Positions 53,816 through 61,040 of a DNA stretch of 61,040 bases are shown here, one piece after another; positions within the stretch are counted from its first letter, which is position 1; every line of letters begins with the position of its first letter. The DNA lies in contig CAIQOK010000120.1 in NCBI GenBank assembly GCA_903873415.1, forward strand, positions 1 through 61,040. The letters run 5' to 3'. Both the position numbers and the translations under genes were made by a program. The DNA comes from an uncultured Verrucomicrobiota bacterium. Lineage in GTDB: Bacteria; Verrucomicrobiota; Verrucomicrobiia; Limisphaerales; CAIQOK01. The notes below the pieces were generated by a model. That model did not search any database and was not told where the DNA came from. It saw only the letters and a program-made list of their open reading frames with translations.

Positions 53816-55096
53816 ATGAGTTCGCATTCAAACAAACCGGCTCTGACTCCAATGGATTTGTCCCGTTGGCGCAAACTCCCCACCCTCCTGCTGGGCATTG
53901 GTTTCCTAATTGTGGCCGCGGGCTTCGTCGTGAGTTACAAGCACGACCACCTTCATAACTTCGCTTCCTCCTGGCTGGTGGCCTTTATGTTTTATCTCAG
54001 CGTTTGTCTGGGATCACTCTTTCTGGTTCTGGTTCATCATCTGTTTGATGCCGGCTGGTCCGTGCCCATCCGCCGCTTCCTGGAACATATCTCCACCCTC
54101 CTGTTTCCATGGATGGCTATTCTTTTTATTCCGGTGGCATTGTTATCCAACCGCCTCTACGAGTGGATGTCCCACACTGCCGCAACGGATCACGCGCTCA
54201 AGGCCAAACAGCCTCTCTTCACAATGACCGGTTTTTACGTCGTGGCTGTCGGCTGTTTTGCCATCTGGTGGCTGCTCTCCCACCGCCTCCGTTTCTGGTC
54301 CCTTGAGCAGGACCGCACCGGTGGCGCCAAACCCACCCACAAAATGCGATCCTACGCCTACTGGGGTATCTTCGCCTTCGCTGTCACTCTGACCTTTGCC
54401 GTGTTTATGTGGATGAAGGCCATGCAGCACGAATGGTTCTCCACAATGTATGGCGTTTATTACTTCGCCGGCAGTGTCTGGATGACTCTCGCCATGGCTT
54501 ATGTGATCACAATGCTATTGAACCGCCAAGGCATCCTGACCAGCGTGCTCCATGAGCATCAGTTCTATTATCTTGGATCACTGATGTTCGCTTTCACCGT
54601 CTTCTACGCCTACATCCATTTCTCTCAATACTTCATCATCTGGAATGCGAATCTGCCCGAGGAAACCTTCTGGTATGCCGTTCGCGAGAAAGGCACCTGG
54701 TTTTGGGTGGGGATGATTATTATTTTCGGCCATTTTTTCATCCCTTTTCTGGCCCTGTTGCGCATCGACTTGAAGAGCAAATTCTCTTACATGACCGCGG
54801 TTGCCGCTTGGGCTTGGGCCATGCATTATTTTGATATGACCTTCAACATCAAGCCGGTCGGTCATCCGGAGGGTTTCCCGTGGCAGTGGGTCTGGCTCGA
54901 CTTGGGCTGCCTGGCTTTCATGGGCGGTCTCCTTTCCAAAATCTTCCTGTCGAAATTCGTGGCTCATCCCCCATACCCTCTCAAAGACCCCCGCCTCTCT
55001 GAAGCCATGGGGCTCTATCACCCTGTCCCGACCCAGATTTCGGGCGGCGAACTCGACGAGACCGACGAAATGCCCGATGCCCCACGCTCCAAGTAA
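53816..55096 (+). CDS. actF: Alternative complex III subunit F, NrfD-like membrane protein
   Basis: The 426-residue protein has about ten membrane helices, including FMFYLSVCLGSLFLVLVHHL, FTVFYAYIHFSQYFIIWNAN and FIPFLALLRIDLK. It is the second NrfD-like subunit of ACIII and is thought to form a proton path rather than a quinol site. It starts 3 bases after actE, and the next gene follows after 6 bases. Confidence 0.94.
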   Translation: MSSHSNKPALTPMDLSRWRKLPTLLLGIGFLIVAAGFVVSYKHDHLHNFASSWLVAFMFYLSVCLGSLFLVLVHHLFDAGWSVPIRRFLEHISTLLFPWMAILFIPVALLSNRLYEWMSHTAATDHALKAKQPLFTMTGFYVVAVGCFAIWWLLSHRLRFWSLEQDRTGGAKPTHKMRSYAYWGIFAFAVTLTFAVFMWMKAMQHEWFSTMYGVYYFAGSVWMTLAMAYVITMLLNRQGILTSVLHEHQFYYLGSLMFAFTVFYAYIHFSQYFIIWNANLPEETFWYAVREKGTWFWVGMIIIFGHFFIPFLALLRIDLKSKFSYMTAVAAWAWAMHYFDMTFNIKPVGHPEGFPWQWVWLDLGCLAFMGGLLSKIFLSKFVAHPPYPLKDPRLSEAMGLYHPVPTQISGGELDETDEMPDAPRSK

Positions 55097-55102
55097 TTTC
55101 CC

Positions 55103-55486
55103 ATGAGCAGCCAAACTGAACCCTGCACCAATTGTAAATCCTGGATGGCCTATGCCGGCGGGATTCTGGGAGCCTCATTGATCGTGGCGGGTCTTGTGTG
55201 GGCGATGCGTCACTACACCCAAGTCGCGCCGCTCAATGCCAACCGCGCCGCAGAGCGGGCCGCCGCCCTCAAGGAACTCCGTTCCTCCGAGTCCGACACC
55301 TTGGAGACCGTTGCTTGGATCGATAAGAGCAAGGGAATGGTTCGCCTTCCGATTGAGGTCGCCAAGGAACTTGCCGTCAAGCTTTGGCAGAATCCTGCCG
55401 CCGCAAGAGCAGAGTTGATCTCCAGGCAGGAGAAGGCTTCCTTCGTCCCCCCGCCGCCTGCGCCCAAGCCCAGTGCGTTTGAATAA
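55103..55486 (+). CDS. Small membrane-anchored protein of the ACIII operon
   Basis: The 127-residue protein has a CxxC pair near its start (PCTNCKSW), one membrane helix (about 16-35), and a periplasmic part of about 90 residues ending in a proline-rich tail. The SKGMVRLPIEVAKELAVKLW segment resembles the short conserved stretch of small proteins found beside ACIII and caa3 genes. It may be an assembly factor or accessory subunit; there is no known catalytic motif. Confidence 0.75.
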   Translation: MSSQTEPCTNCKSWMAYAGGILGASLIVAGLVWAMRHYTQVAPLNANRAAERAAALKELRSSESDTLETVAWIDKSKGMVRLPIEVAKELAVKLWQNPAAARAELISRQEKASFVPPPPAPKPSAFE

Positions 55487-55502
55487 AAACAACGTCGACT
55501 CG

Positions 55503-56948
55503 ATGAACGAACGTTCTTCCAATCAGTCGGCCGCCACGGCGCCGGATGAAATTTCCCTTTCGTGTCGTGGCCCCCTGGTCATGCTTTTCCTCCACGCCGC
55601 CTTCTGGCTGGTGGCGGCCTCGGTGTTGGCCTTGGTTGCCTCGCTTAAATTCCATTCGCCGGCATTCCTCTCCGGATGCGCCTGGCTCACTTACGGCCGC
55701 GTTCATTCCGCCGCAGTCAACGCCCAACTCTACGGTTTTGCTGTCCAAGCCGGTCTGGGCGTCGCCCTCTGGATCATTGCCCAAACCGGCCGCTCCCCAC
55801 TGCCTCACCCATTGGGATTTATCATCGGCGCCGCTGTCTGGAATCTAGGTGTCCTCTCAGGCATCGTGGCTATCCTTGCCGGTCAAGGCACCGGCTATGA
55901 GAACCTCGAATTCCCCTTTTATTCAGCCCTTCTCTTGTTTCTTGGCTTTCTAGTTGTGGGTTCCGGCGCGCTGCTCGCCATCCACTCCCGCCGTGAGCGT
56001 TCCCTCACCCCGGCCCACTGGTTCCTCATCGCCGCACTCTTCTGGTTCCCATGGATTTTATCCGGCGCCTATCTTCTCTTGACTGTCTGGCCTGTGCGGG
56101 GTCTCATGCAATCAATGGTCGTCTGGTGGTTTGGCGGCAACCTGACTTTTGTGTGGTTGAGCCTAGTCGGACTGGCTGCCCTGTTCCATTTCATCCCCCA
56201 AATCCTAGGACGTCCACTTCATAGCCGTCAGATGGCGCTCTTCACCTTCTGGACTCTCCTCTTCTTTGGTAGTTGGACCGGAATTCCATCAACAGCCCCG
56301 GTGCCCGCGTGGATTCCTGCTCTTAGTGCCGTGATGACTCTGTTGACATTGGTGACTCTTCTTTCAGCATGGACCAACCTTCGCCAAACCAACTCCGGTG
56401 GCCAGCCGTTACCCGGCAACCTTGCCCCGCTTCGTTTTCTTCTGTTCGGTTTGGGCATGTTCCAGCTTGCCGGCTTGATGCGGATCGTCCTTAGCCTGCC
56501 TGTTCTTGGGCATATAACCAGCTTCACATGGTTTGCTGCGGCTCAAATCCAGCTCCAGTCCTTTGGCTTCTTCAGCATGGTCATGCTGGGCGCCGTTTAC
56601 TTCATCTTTCCCCGGCTCATGGGAACCGGATTGAGCTGCACCAAGGCCCCCCTCCGCCATTTCTGGCTGGCTGCCGTGGGTTGCCTGCTCGTTGCCCTGC
56701 CGTGGGCGTTGGGAGGTGTCGCCCAGGGACTCAAACTCGCTGACGCTTCGATTCCCTTCATGGTCATTAGCCACTCCACGCTTTCATTTTTGCGTGTAAG
56801 CTCCCTCGGTGAGGTGTTGATTCTGGTTTGTAACCTCATGTTTGCCATGAATTTGTTGATGACAACTACCCGATGCGCCTCCACCTTTTTTCTCCCCGCT
56901 TTTTTAGCGATCACCGCCCAAACGCCTAAGGCGGAGGTGAAACCATGA
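55503..56948 (+). CDS. CcoN-like membrane protein lacking haem and copper ligands (pseudo-oxidase subunit I)
   Basis: The 481-residue protein has about twelve hydrophobic helices and aligns along its length with cbb3 oxidase subunit I (CcoN): YGRVHSAAVNAQ (64-75) with YGRxRPxHTNA, YENLEFPFY, VVWWFGGN (206-213) with QWWYGHN, SWTGIPSTAP (257-266) with IWAGPHHLHYTALP, and AAAQIQLQSFGF (345-356) with TIGHVHAGALGW. At each place the ligand histidine is replaced (by Ala, Gly, Pro/Ser, Gln, Gln), and the crosslinked tyrosine position reads Phe. It can hardly reduce oxygen. The start could be GTG 55473, but ATG 55503 avoids overlap. Its stop overlaps the next gene. Confidence 0.85.
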   Translation: MNERSSNQSAATAPDEISLSCRGPLVMLFLHAAFWLVAASVLALVASLKFHSPAFLSGCAWLTYGRVHSAAVNAQLYGFAVQAGLGVALWIIAQTGRSPLPHPLGFIIGAAVWNLGVLSGIVAILAGQGTGYENLEFPFYSALLLFLGFLVVGSGALLAIHSRRERSLTPAHWFLIAALFWFPWILSGAYLLLTVWPVRGLMQSMVVWWFGGNLTFVWLSLVGLAALFHFIPQILGRPLHSRQMALFTFWTLLFFGSWTGIPSTAPVPAWIPALSAVMTLLTLVTLLSAWTNLRQTNSGGQPLPGNLAPLRFLLFGLGMFQLAGLMRIVLSLPVLGHITSFTWFAAAQIQLQSFGFFSMVMLGAVYFIFPRLMGTGLSCTKAPLRHFWLAAVGCLLVALPWALGGVAQGLKLADASIPFMVISHSTLSFLRVSSLGEVLILVCNLMFAMNLLMTTTRCASTFFLPAFLAITAQTPKAEVKP

Positions 56949-57823
56949 ACTACGGACCGCTTGTTTTCTTAACCGCTTTTGTGGCTCTCTCAGCCTCTTG
57001 GTTCGGTTTTGTCTTGACCCCCCAAATTCAAATCGGACGTTTGACGGAGTCGACCAACACCCTGAACACGGCTGAACTCTATCCGAAAGCGCGTCCGGGG
57101 CAGGCCGCCCAAGGCCTTCAGGTGTATCGCGCCAATGGCTGCGCCGCCTGTCACACCCAGCAGACCGTTCAAGAGGGCACTTCCATTGACGTTTATTTGC
57201 TTGAAGTCGGGACCAACGCCGCCGCCGTTGCCACCGCTCTGGTCAATGCCAATGTCGGATTCACCAGAATCGACGACCCAGGCTTTTTTCTTAACCTTCC
57301 TAAAAACATACTTCCCGGAACCACGATTGAAGCCGCCAAACGCGCTTTCAAAGGTGCCCAATCCGCGGGGGCCAAGGCCCAGATACGTATTAACCCCCAA
57401 GGACCGGATATAGCCCGCCATTGGGGCGTCCGTGGTTCGGTCGCGGCAGACTATCTTTTTGACCAGCCTGTCATGCTGGGATCCCAACGCGTCGGTCCCG
57501 ATCTCTCGAATGTGGGAGCCCGTCTACCGGATGTGAACTGGCACTTGCTCCATCTCTATGCTCCGCAGCAAGTGGTCAAAGGCTCCTTGATGCCGCCCCA
57601 CCGCTTTCTTTTCAACGTGTCCAAAGCCGGGCAACATCCTTCTCCTGACGCGCTGCAAGTTCCCCCAGAGGTCGCACCCGCTCCGGGTTATGAGGTTGTT
57701 CCAAAACCGGAGGCTCTTGCTCTTGCCGCTTATCTTGTGAGCCTGAATTCGTCCACACCTGTTTTTGAAACCCCGATGACTCTCGCTTCCAGCGCTACCT
57801 CAACCAATTCACCTGCGAAATGA
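56945..57823 (+). CDS. CcoO-like membrane-bound monohaem cytochrome c
   Basis: The 292-residue protein has one N-terminal membrane helix (about 5-25), the haem site CAACHTQQTV (66-75), and the CcoO-type motifs LFDQPVMLGSQRVGPDLSNV and WHLLHLYAPQQVVKGSLMPP with the axial methionine in MPP (216-218). Compared with CcoO it has a lineage-specific insert of about 70 residues after the haem motif. It overlaps the pseudo-CcoN stop (ATGA), so the two are made together and likely pair in the membrane. Confidence 0.88.
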   Translation: MNYGPLVFLTAFVALSASWFGFVLTPQIQIGRLTESTNTLNTAELYPKARPGQAAQGLQVYRANGCAACHTQQTVQEGTSIDVYLLEVGTNAAAVATALVNANVGFTRIDDPGFFLNLPKNILPGTTIEAAKRAFKGAQSAGAKAQIRINPQGPDIARHWGVRGSVAADYLFDQPVMLGSQRVGPDLSNVGARLPDVNWHLLHLYAPQQVVKGSLMPPHRFLFNVSKAGQHPSPDALQVPPEVAPAPGYEVVPKPEALALAAYLVSLNSSTPVFETPMTLASSATSTNSPAK

Positions 57824-58443
57824 GCCAGTCGATCAAACGTTCCGCTCCTGCCAGTCCGTCTTCCTCCCAGCCTTTGCTGAAGGAACCGGCTTTCCCCATC
57901 TGGCTGATCGTCTTTCTTACCCTCCTCCTCTATGCGGGAGCCGTTTATTTTGACGGGCATGGCTCCGGATTTCATCCTCAGGTCTATGCTCCCTACAGCT
58001 CTTACACCCAGCTCGCAGACCTTCAGATAACCGGACCGCCTAATCCTCTGGAGATTGGGTTCCGGGTTTATCACAAGCCATCTTGTGTCTCCTGCCATCA
58101 GGCCAGTGGCGCTGGGTCTCCCGGACAGTTTCCACCTCTGGTCGGTTCGGAGTGGGTACAGGAACCCGAGCCGGGCCGCATCATTCGCGCTGTCTTGAAC
58201 GGCCTTCAGGGACCCATCTCCGTCAAAAACCAGCAGTATAACAACGCCATGGTCGCCTGGGGGGGCGTCTTCAGTGATGAGGAAATAGCCGCCGTCATCA
58301 CTTATATCCGCCAAAATAAGGACTGGGGTAACAACGCCCCGGCCGTCACCGCTGACAGGGTCAAAGCCGTGCGTGAAAAGATCAAAGGCCATCCTGGTCC
58401 CTTCACAGCGGACGAATTGCTGAAAATTCCCGCCGCCGATTGA
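57820..58443 (+). CDS. Membrane-anchored monohaem cytochrome c, CcoP-like role
   Basis: The 207-residue protein has a polar start, one membrane helix (about 24-44), a haem motif CVSCHQASGAG (Cys89-His93) and a later methionine (NNAMVAWGGV) as likely axial ligand, in a class I cytochrome c fold. CcoP has two haems; this has one. ATG 57820 overlaps the previous stop. It is the last gene of the operon and the probable electron exit from the ACIII/pseudo-oxidase unit. Confidence 0.88.
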   Translation: MSQSIKRSAPASPSSSQPLLKEPAFPIWLIVFLTLLLYAGAVYFDGHGSGFHPQVYAPYSSYTQLADLQITGPPNPLEIGFRVYHKPSCVSCHQASGAGSPGQFPPLVGSEWVQEPEPGRIIRAVLNGLQGPISVKNQQYNNAMVAWGGVFSDEEIAAVITYIRQNKDWGNNAPAVTADRVKAVREKIKGHPGPFTADELLKIPAAD

Positions 58444-58549
58444 TCCAGTCCTCCGGGTTTGTTTCCGCCTTGATCTGCCCTTTACAATTCAGATGCCTCT
58501 CGGCTCTGAATGACTTCTAAACACCGCTCTTGGGATTAATCCCTTTTCT

Positions 58550-58744
58550 CCGACCACCTGAAAGCACGTTTGAGATATAACTGAAGTAGCCATGAAGTGC
58601 TGTATGAGGCGGAGCCATTAGATTCGCTTTTATTTCTCAAGGGTCTTCATAAACTTCAAGTTCGATTTGGCTTGGGTTGGGAGTTTCACCATGAAACGCA
58701 TCAAGGGCATGAAGTGGGATGAATGATTTTTCTGATGGCGCAAC
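58550..58744 (+). repeat. Dispersed repeat, copy B
   Basis: The stretch matches 38699-38894 in direct orientation over its whole length (about 70 percent identity by eye), with the same ends, CCGACCACC and TGGCGCAAC. It lies just after the respiratory operon and beside an IS1380-like remnant on the opposite strand. The rest of 58444-58870 has no gene. Confidence 0.8.
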
Positions 58745-58870
58745 ATCTCTAGCCAATGCCCAGTCGCCGCCAACGTAAGGAGCTGCTCCCGCGGGGGGCG
58801 AAGGGCAAAGGGGCAGGGCAAAGGGGCCGTCGCCACGCCCCGATCCGGATCCGTCACAGGCACCTCAATC

Positions 58871-59074
58871 TCATCCCCGGGCGCTTCTGGAACTGATCCT
58901 GCCAGGAATCCCGAGGTGCGTGAGAACTCCGCTCCACGCGGTCGGGCCTCCCTGCGGTGTCAGCGATTCCTCCGTTCGTGTGACCGTGAATTTTAACGGC
59001 AAGGTGTCCAAGGAACTCTCATCCTTGCTATCACCCGCCAGGTGAACCGGAACCAGCGATCCAAAAGTGCTCAT
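58871..59074 (-). pseudogene. Transposase N-terminal remnant, IS1380-like
   Basis: The minus-strand frame contains LDTLPLKFTVTRTEESLTPQ followed by GGPTAWSGVLTHLGIPGR. The pattern LPFK-x-ES-LT-x-GG-x-x-x-L-x-LG is that of the start of IS1380-type DDE transposases. It is cut off after about 65 residues. The frame does not correspond to the remnant at 26230-26589 closely enough to be a recent copy. Confidence 0.5.
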
Positions 59075-59159
59075 CGCCCCGGGTTTTATTCACCCATTCC
59101 CCCCTTAACCACCGCTTCAATTGCGGAGATTCGGCTGATAGGATGTTTTTAAAGCACTC

Positions 59160-60230
59160 TTACTTTTTCAGCACCATGGGTTGCGGTTCATTGGTCCCAC
59201 TCCGCTTCTCAGTCAACACCCGGATCAGTCGTTGTTTTACATCTGCGTAGGAACCGTTGGTGACCGTATTGAGGTGGGCTTGAGCCTCCTCATAGCGGCC
59301 AATACTGATTTTCACCCTCGCCAAATGGATGTGGACACCCTCCCGTTCGAGTTCGTCATGCGCCAGGCTTAGCGTGTTGGTCCAGGAAGCAAGAGCGGCA
59401 TTGGTCCGCAGCGGGCGGATTCCGTAGTAGGTCTGCGCCACGTCGGTGGCCAGTGGAAAGTTGGCGGGGTCAAGCCGGAGCGACTTTTCATACAACCCCA
59501 GCGCCTTGTCAAAAACCTGCTGCTCGTTGATATGGTAGAAATCCATCACGTCCCGGCGGTAGAGATAAACCGTGGTGGCGAAATTGTGGTAGTAGACCGC
59601 CTCGAGCGGATTGAGCTCGATGGCCTTGCTGTAGGAGACAAAAGCATTGGTCAGATCTCCCGTGTGCCCGTAAAAATTGGCCAGATTGTTCCAGATCGCC
59701 GGGTTCTTTGGATCAAGTTCCCTCGCCTTTTCCAATTGGGCTACCTCTCCATCTTCGTCCCCGATATCGTGCAGGAAACTCGCGTACGCCACCCGGGCTT
59801 TGGCGTCGCCGGGATGGCGCAGGACAAATTCCGAATAGGCTTTGCGCGTCGATTCAAAGCGTCGCAGGATGCGTTCGCGCATCTCCTTGGCCGGCAGCCC
59901 CGCCCCTTTGGCGGCAAACCCCTCATTCTCCCGGATCCAACCGTCCACCTCCGCCTGCGCCGCATCATCTTCCTTCATAATGGACTGCAGCTCGCCCGAC
60001 ACCGCATCGTTAGGGGCGGGAACAGCCACGCTCAGGCCGGTGGCCTGCGTTATGAGGTTGCTCACTGCGCCGGCCTGGTTGGTGGCCACCAGCGCGCTCA
60101 GGATTCCAACAAGCACATTGCTCACGGGACCCAGCCTAACAGTGGCCAGGGCGAAGTCGAGTATGTGCACGACAGTCCCCGAAACGGCCTCAGACCGCCA
60201 TTTGGAGCCCATGATAAACACAAAATCCAT
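59160..60230 (-). CDS. TPR-repeat protein
   Basis: The 356-residue protein has a hydrophobic N-terminal part (about 16-70) and then tetratricopeptide repeats from about residue 120, for example PKNPAIWNNLANFYGHTGDL, TNAFVSYSKAIELNPLEAVY and ALGLYEKSLRLDPANFPLAT. TPR arrays mediate protein-protein contacts. A second in-frame ATG (residue 7, 60212) is possible. The N-terminus does not look like a clean signal peptide. Partner unknown; the surroundings are mobile-element debris. Confidence 0.8.
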   Translation of the reverse strand: MDFVFIMGSKWRSEAVSGTVVHILDFALATVRLGPVSNVLVGILSALVATNQAGAVSNLITQATGLSVAVPAPNDAVSGELQSIMKEDDAAQAEVDGWIRENEGFAAKGAGLPAKEMRERILRRFESTRKAYSEFVLRHPGDAKARVAYASFLHDIGDEDGEVAQLEKARELDPKNPAIWNNLANFYGHTGDLTNAFVSYSKAIELNPLEAVYYHNFATTVYLYRRDVMDFYHINEQQVFDKALGLYEKSLRLDPANFPLATDVAQTYYGIRPLRTNAALASWTNTLSLAHDELEREGVHIHLARVKISIGRYEEAQAHLNTVTNGSYADVKQRLIRVLTEKRSGTNEPQPMVLKK

Positions 60231-60499
60231 GGCCGCTTTCCGGACGTCCCTCGGGCTGAAGCCTCAACTCCGTCTGCCGGGCCGGCCTTCAGCTTGCTTT
60301 GGGGCGCAATGTCTATGTGTTATGGAGGGGTTGCGACTCCTTATCTCGCGGGCTGTGGAGCGGACTACGTGCCGGTTTGCCACGACGGGGCGGGCCTTGA
60401 GGAGGAGCCCAACGGCATGACCCGGCTGGCATGATATACCAATTGCCGAAAGTTGTTTCTGGACGGATGAGTCCGAAGAGGTCTCGTTTGCCGTGAAAG
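60231..60499. other. Intergenic region upstream of the TPR gene
   Basis: I see no gene or RNA here. The promoter of the TPR gene is expected at its left end on the minus strand. Confidence 0.3.
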
Positions 60500-60764
60500 C
60501 CATGGTGGAGCCGGAGCGGTGTCGCAATTGAAAACCGGCGGCGTGTATTGATGCGGACGTGCCGTCGCCGGTTGAGGGCGTTCTCGCGGCTTTCTCGGCC
60601 TGGCAGAGGGCCTCGGTATGGTCGGTGAAAATCCGAAGGCGGCGCTTGTCCGAGGCCGTATCATGAACATTGAAAATGGTCCGGTATTTTACTTGTGTGG
60701 CCGGACTTTCCCGTCTATAAGTTTTCAGCGTGGTTTTGATCTTGGTTGCGTTGTCAATTGTCAA
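60500..60764 (-). pseudogene. Tyrosine recombinase/integrase N-terminal remnant
   Basis: The minus-strand frame from 60764 reads KTYRRESPATQVKYRTIFNV, then KRRLRIFTDHTEALCQAEKA and ARTPSTGDG. This follows the pattern of the N-terminal segment of a family of phage-type integrases (IYxRESRG-YxxFTLxYY--GKRxRxxFxDxxxAxxxAxxxAxxLxxGEG). After about 65 residues similarity stops, and the catalytic domain is absent. It lies some 90 bases from tRNA-Ser, a common integration target. Confidence 0.5.
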
Positions 60765-60854
60765 ACGTTCTTCGCGTCTGGTTTTGACGGCTGTCGGCTG
60801 ACCCGGGTTTTAAGTGGTCAAAGCTCAACGTAAATCATTATAAGTTAGCTGGTT

Positions 60855-60946
60855 GGAGAGATGGCCGAGTGGCTGAAGGCGCTGGTTTGCTAAACCGGTA
60901 TACCCCTTAAAAGGTATCGGGGGTTCGAATCCCCCTCTCTCCGCCA
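60855..60946 (+). tRNA. tRNA-Ser(GCT)
   Basis: A complete 92-base class II tRNA: acceptor GGAGAGA (60855-60861) with TCTCTCC (60936-60942), discriminator G and encoded CCA (60944-60946), anticodon stem CTGGT/ACCGG with anticodon GCT at 60889-60891, a long variable arm (TACC...GGTA), and T-arm GGGGG TTCGAAT CCCCC. It reads AGC/AGT serine codons. Confidence 0.98.
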
Positions 60947-61008
60947 CTTCAACTTTTCCCCAATAAAATCAAGGGTTTCGAGTGAATCCACTCTCTTTTT
61001 TTCTTCCA

Positions 61009-61030
61009 AACTGTGTGTAAACTGTGTGTA
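61009..61030 (+). repeat. Direct repeat downstream of tRNA-Ser
   Basis: AACTGTGTGTA occurs twice in tandem (61009-61019 and 61020-61030), about 60 bases after the tRNA. Such repeats next to tRNA genes are often integrase arm sites of a genomic island, which here would lie beyond the window. Confidence 0.5.
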
Positions 61031-61040
61031 AAAAGTCCAA

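Noticed and set aside
58630-58863. YCII-like start (MRFMV) in the minus strand of repeat copy B
   Set aside because: Similarity to YciI-like proteins ends after five residues, and the frame stops soon after.

Overview
The window is a dense chromosomal segment, GC-rich in its coding regions, from a bacterium of the Planctomycetes-Verrucomicrobia-Chlamydiae group, most likely a Verrucomicrobiota. The pointers are a paired Planctomycete-type cytochrome (PSD1/DUF1549/DUF1553) protein and DUF1501 protein, a prepilin with a C-terminal H-X-DG-type motif, an alternative complex III operon, and a decayed C-terminal domain of a kind I associate with secreted verrucomicrobial proteins. This is inference from gene content; no rRNA lies in the window.

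Layout. 1-4.1 kb: methyl-cycle genes metK and ahcY run divergently from an ArsR-methyltransferase fusion regulator, with a palindrome between them. 4.2-11.3 kb: WYL regulator, lipoprotein, rho, cysK, a 37-residue basic protein, a SecDF-head-like lipoprotein, an M23 peptidase and RNase D. 11.4-23.6 kb: aminotransferase, prepilin plus a zinc-ribbon/propeller membrane protein, the PSD1/DUF1501 pair, rpoN and def. 23.6-25.7 kb: a parB-pfkB-def operon. 25.7-27.6 kb: a graveyard of transposase and secreted-protein fragments. 27.6-38.5 kb: rpoD, a B12-radical SAM/small membrane protein/dtd operon, a YbaK-type deacylase, a DCC-lipase maturation factor fusion, and fumarase subunit genes flanking a transketolase. 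38.5-47 kb: a decayed IS1595 copy, a secreted TIM-barrel-like protein, rpsT, and sugar genes xylA, galM and an orphan sugar ABC ATPase. 47-58.4 kb: the respiratory operon. 58.4-61 kb: IS and integrase debris, a TPR protein and tRNA-Ser.

The most notable system is the respiratory operon at 47.2-58.4 kb. A complete alternative complex III (ActABCDEF) is followed, in tightly coupled genes, by a small membrane protein, a CcoN-like integral membrane protein, a CcoO-like cytochrome and a further monoheme cytochrome. The CcoN-like protein keeps the cbb3 subunit I fold signature but, by my hand alignment, has lost every histidine that binds haem or CuB and the active-site tyrosine region. It therefore looks like a non-catalytic pseudo-oxidase built into an ACIII module. 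An 18-bp near-perfect Rex-type operator sits just upstream of a candidate promoter for the operon.

Other items of interest are the metK/ahcY regulator with an operator placed in both divergent promoters, a dispersed repeat of about 195 bp with copies near 38.8 and 58.6 kb, and several coupled small genes that are easy to miss.
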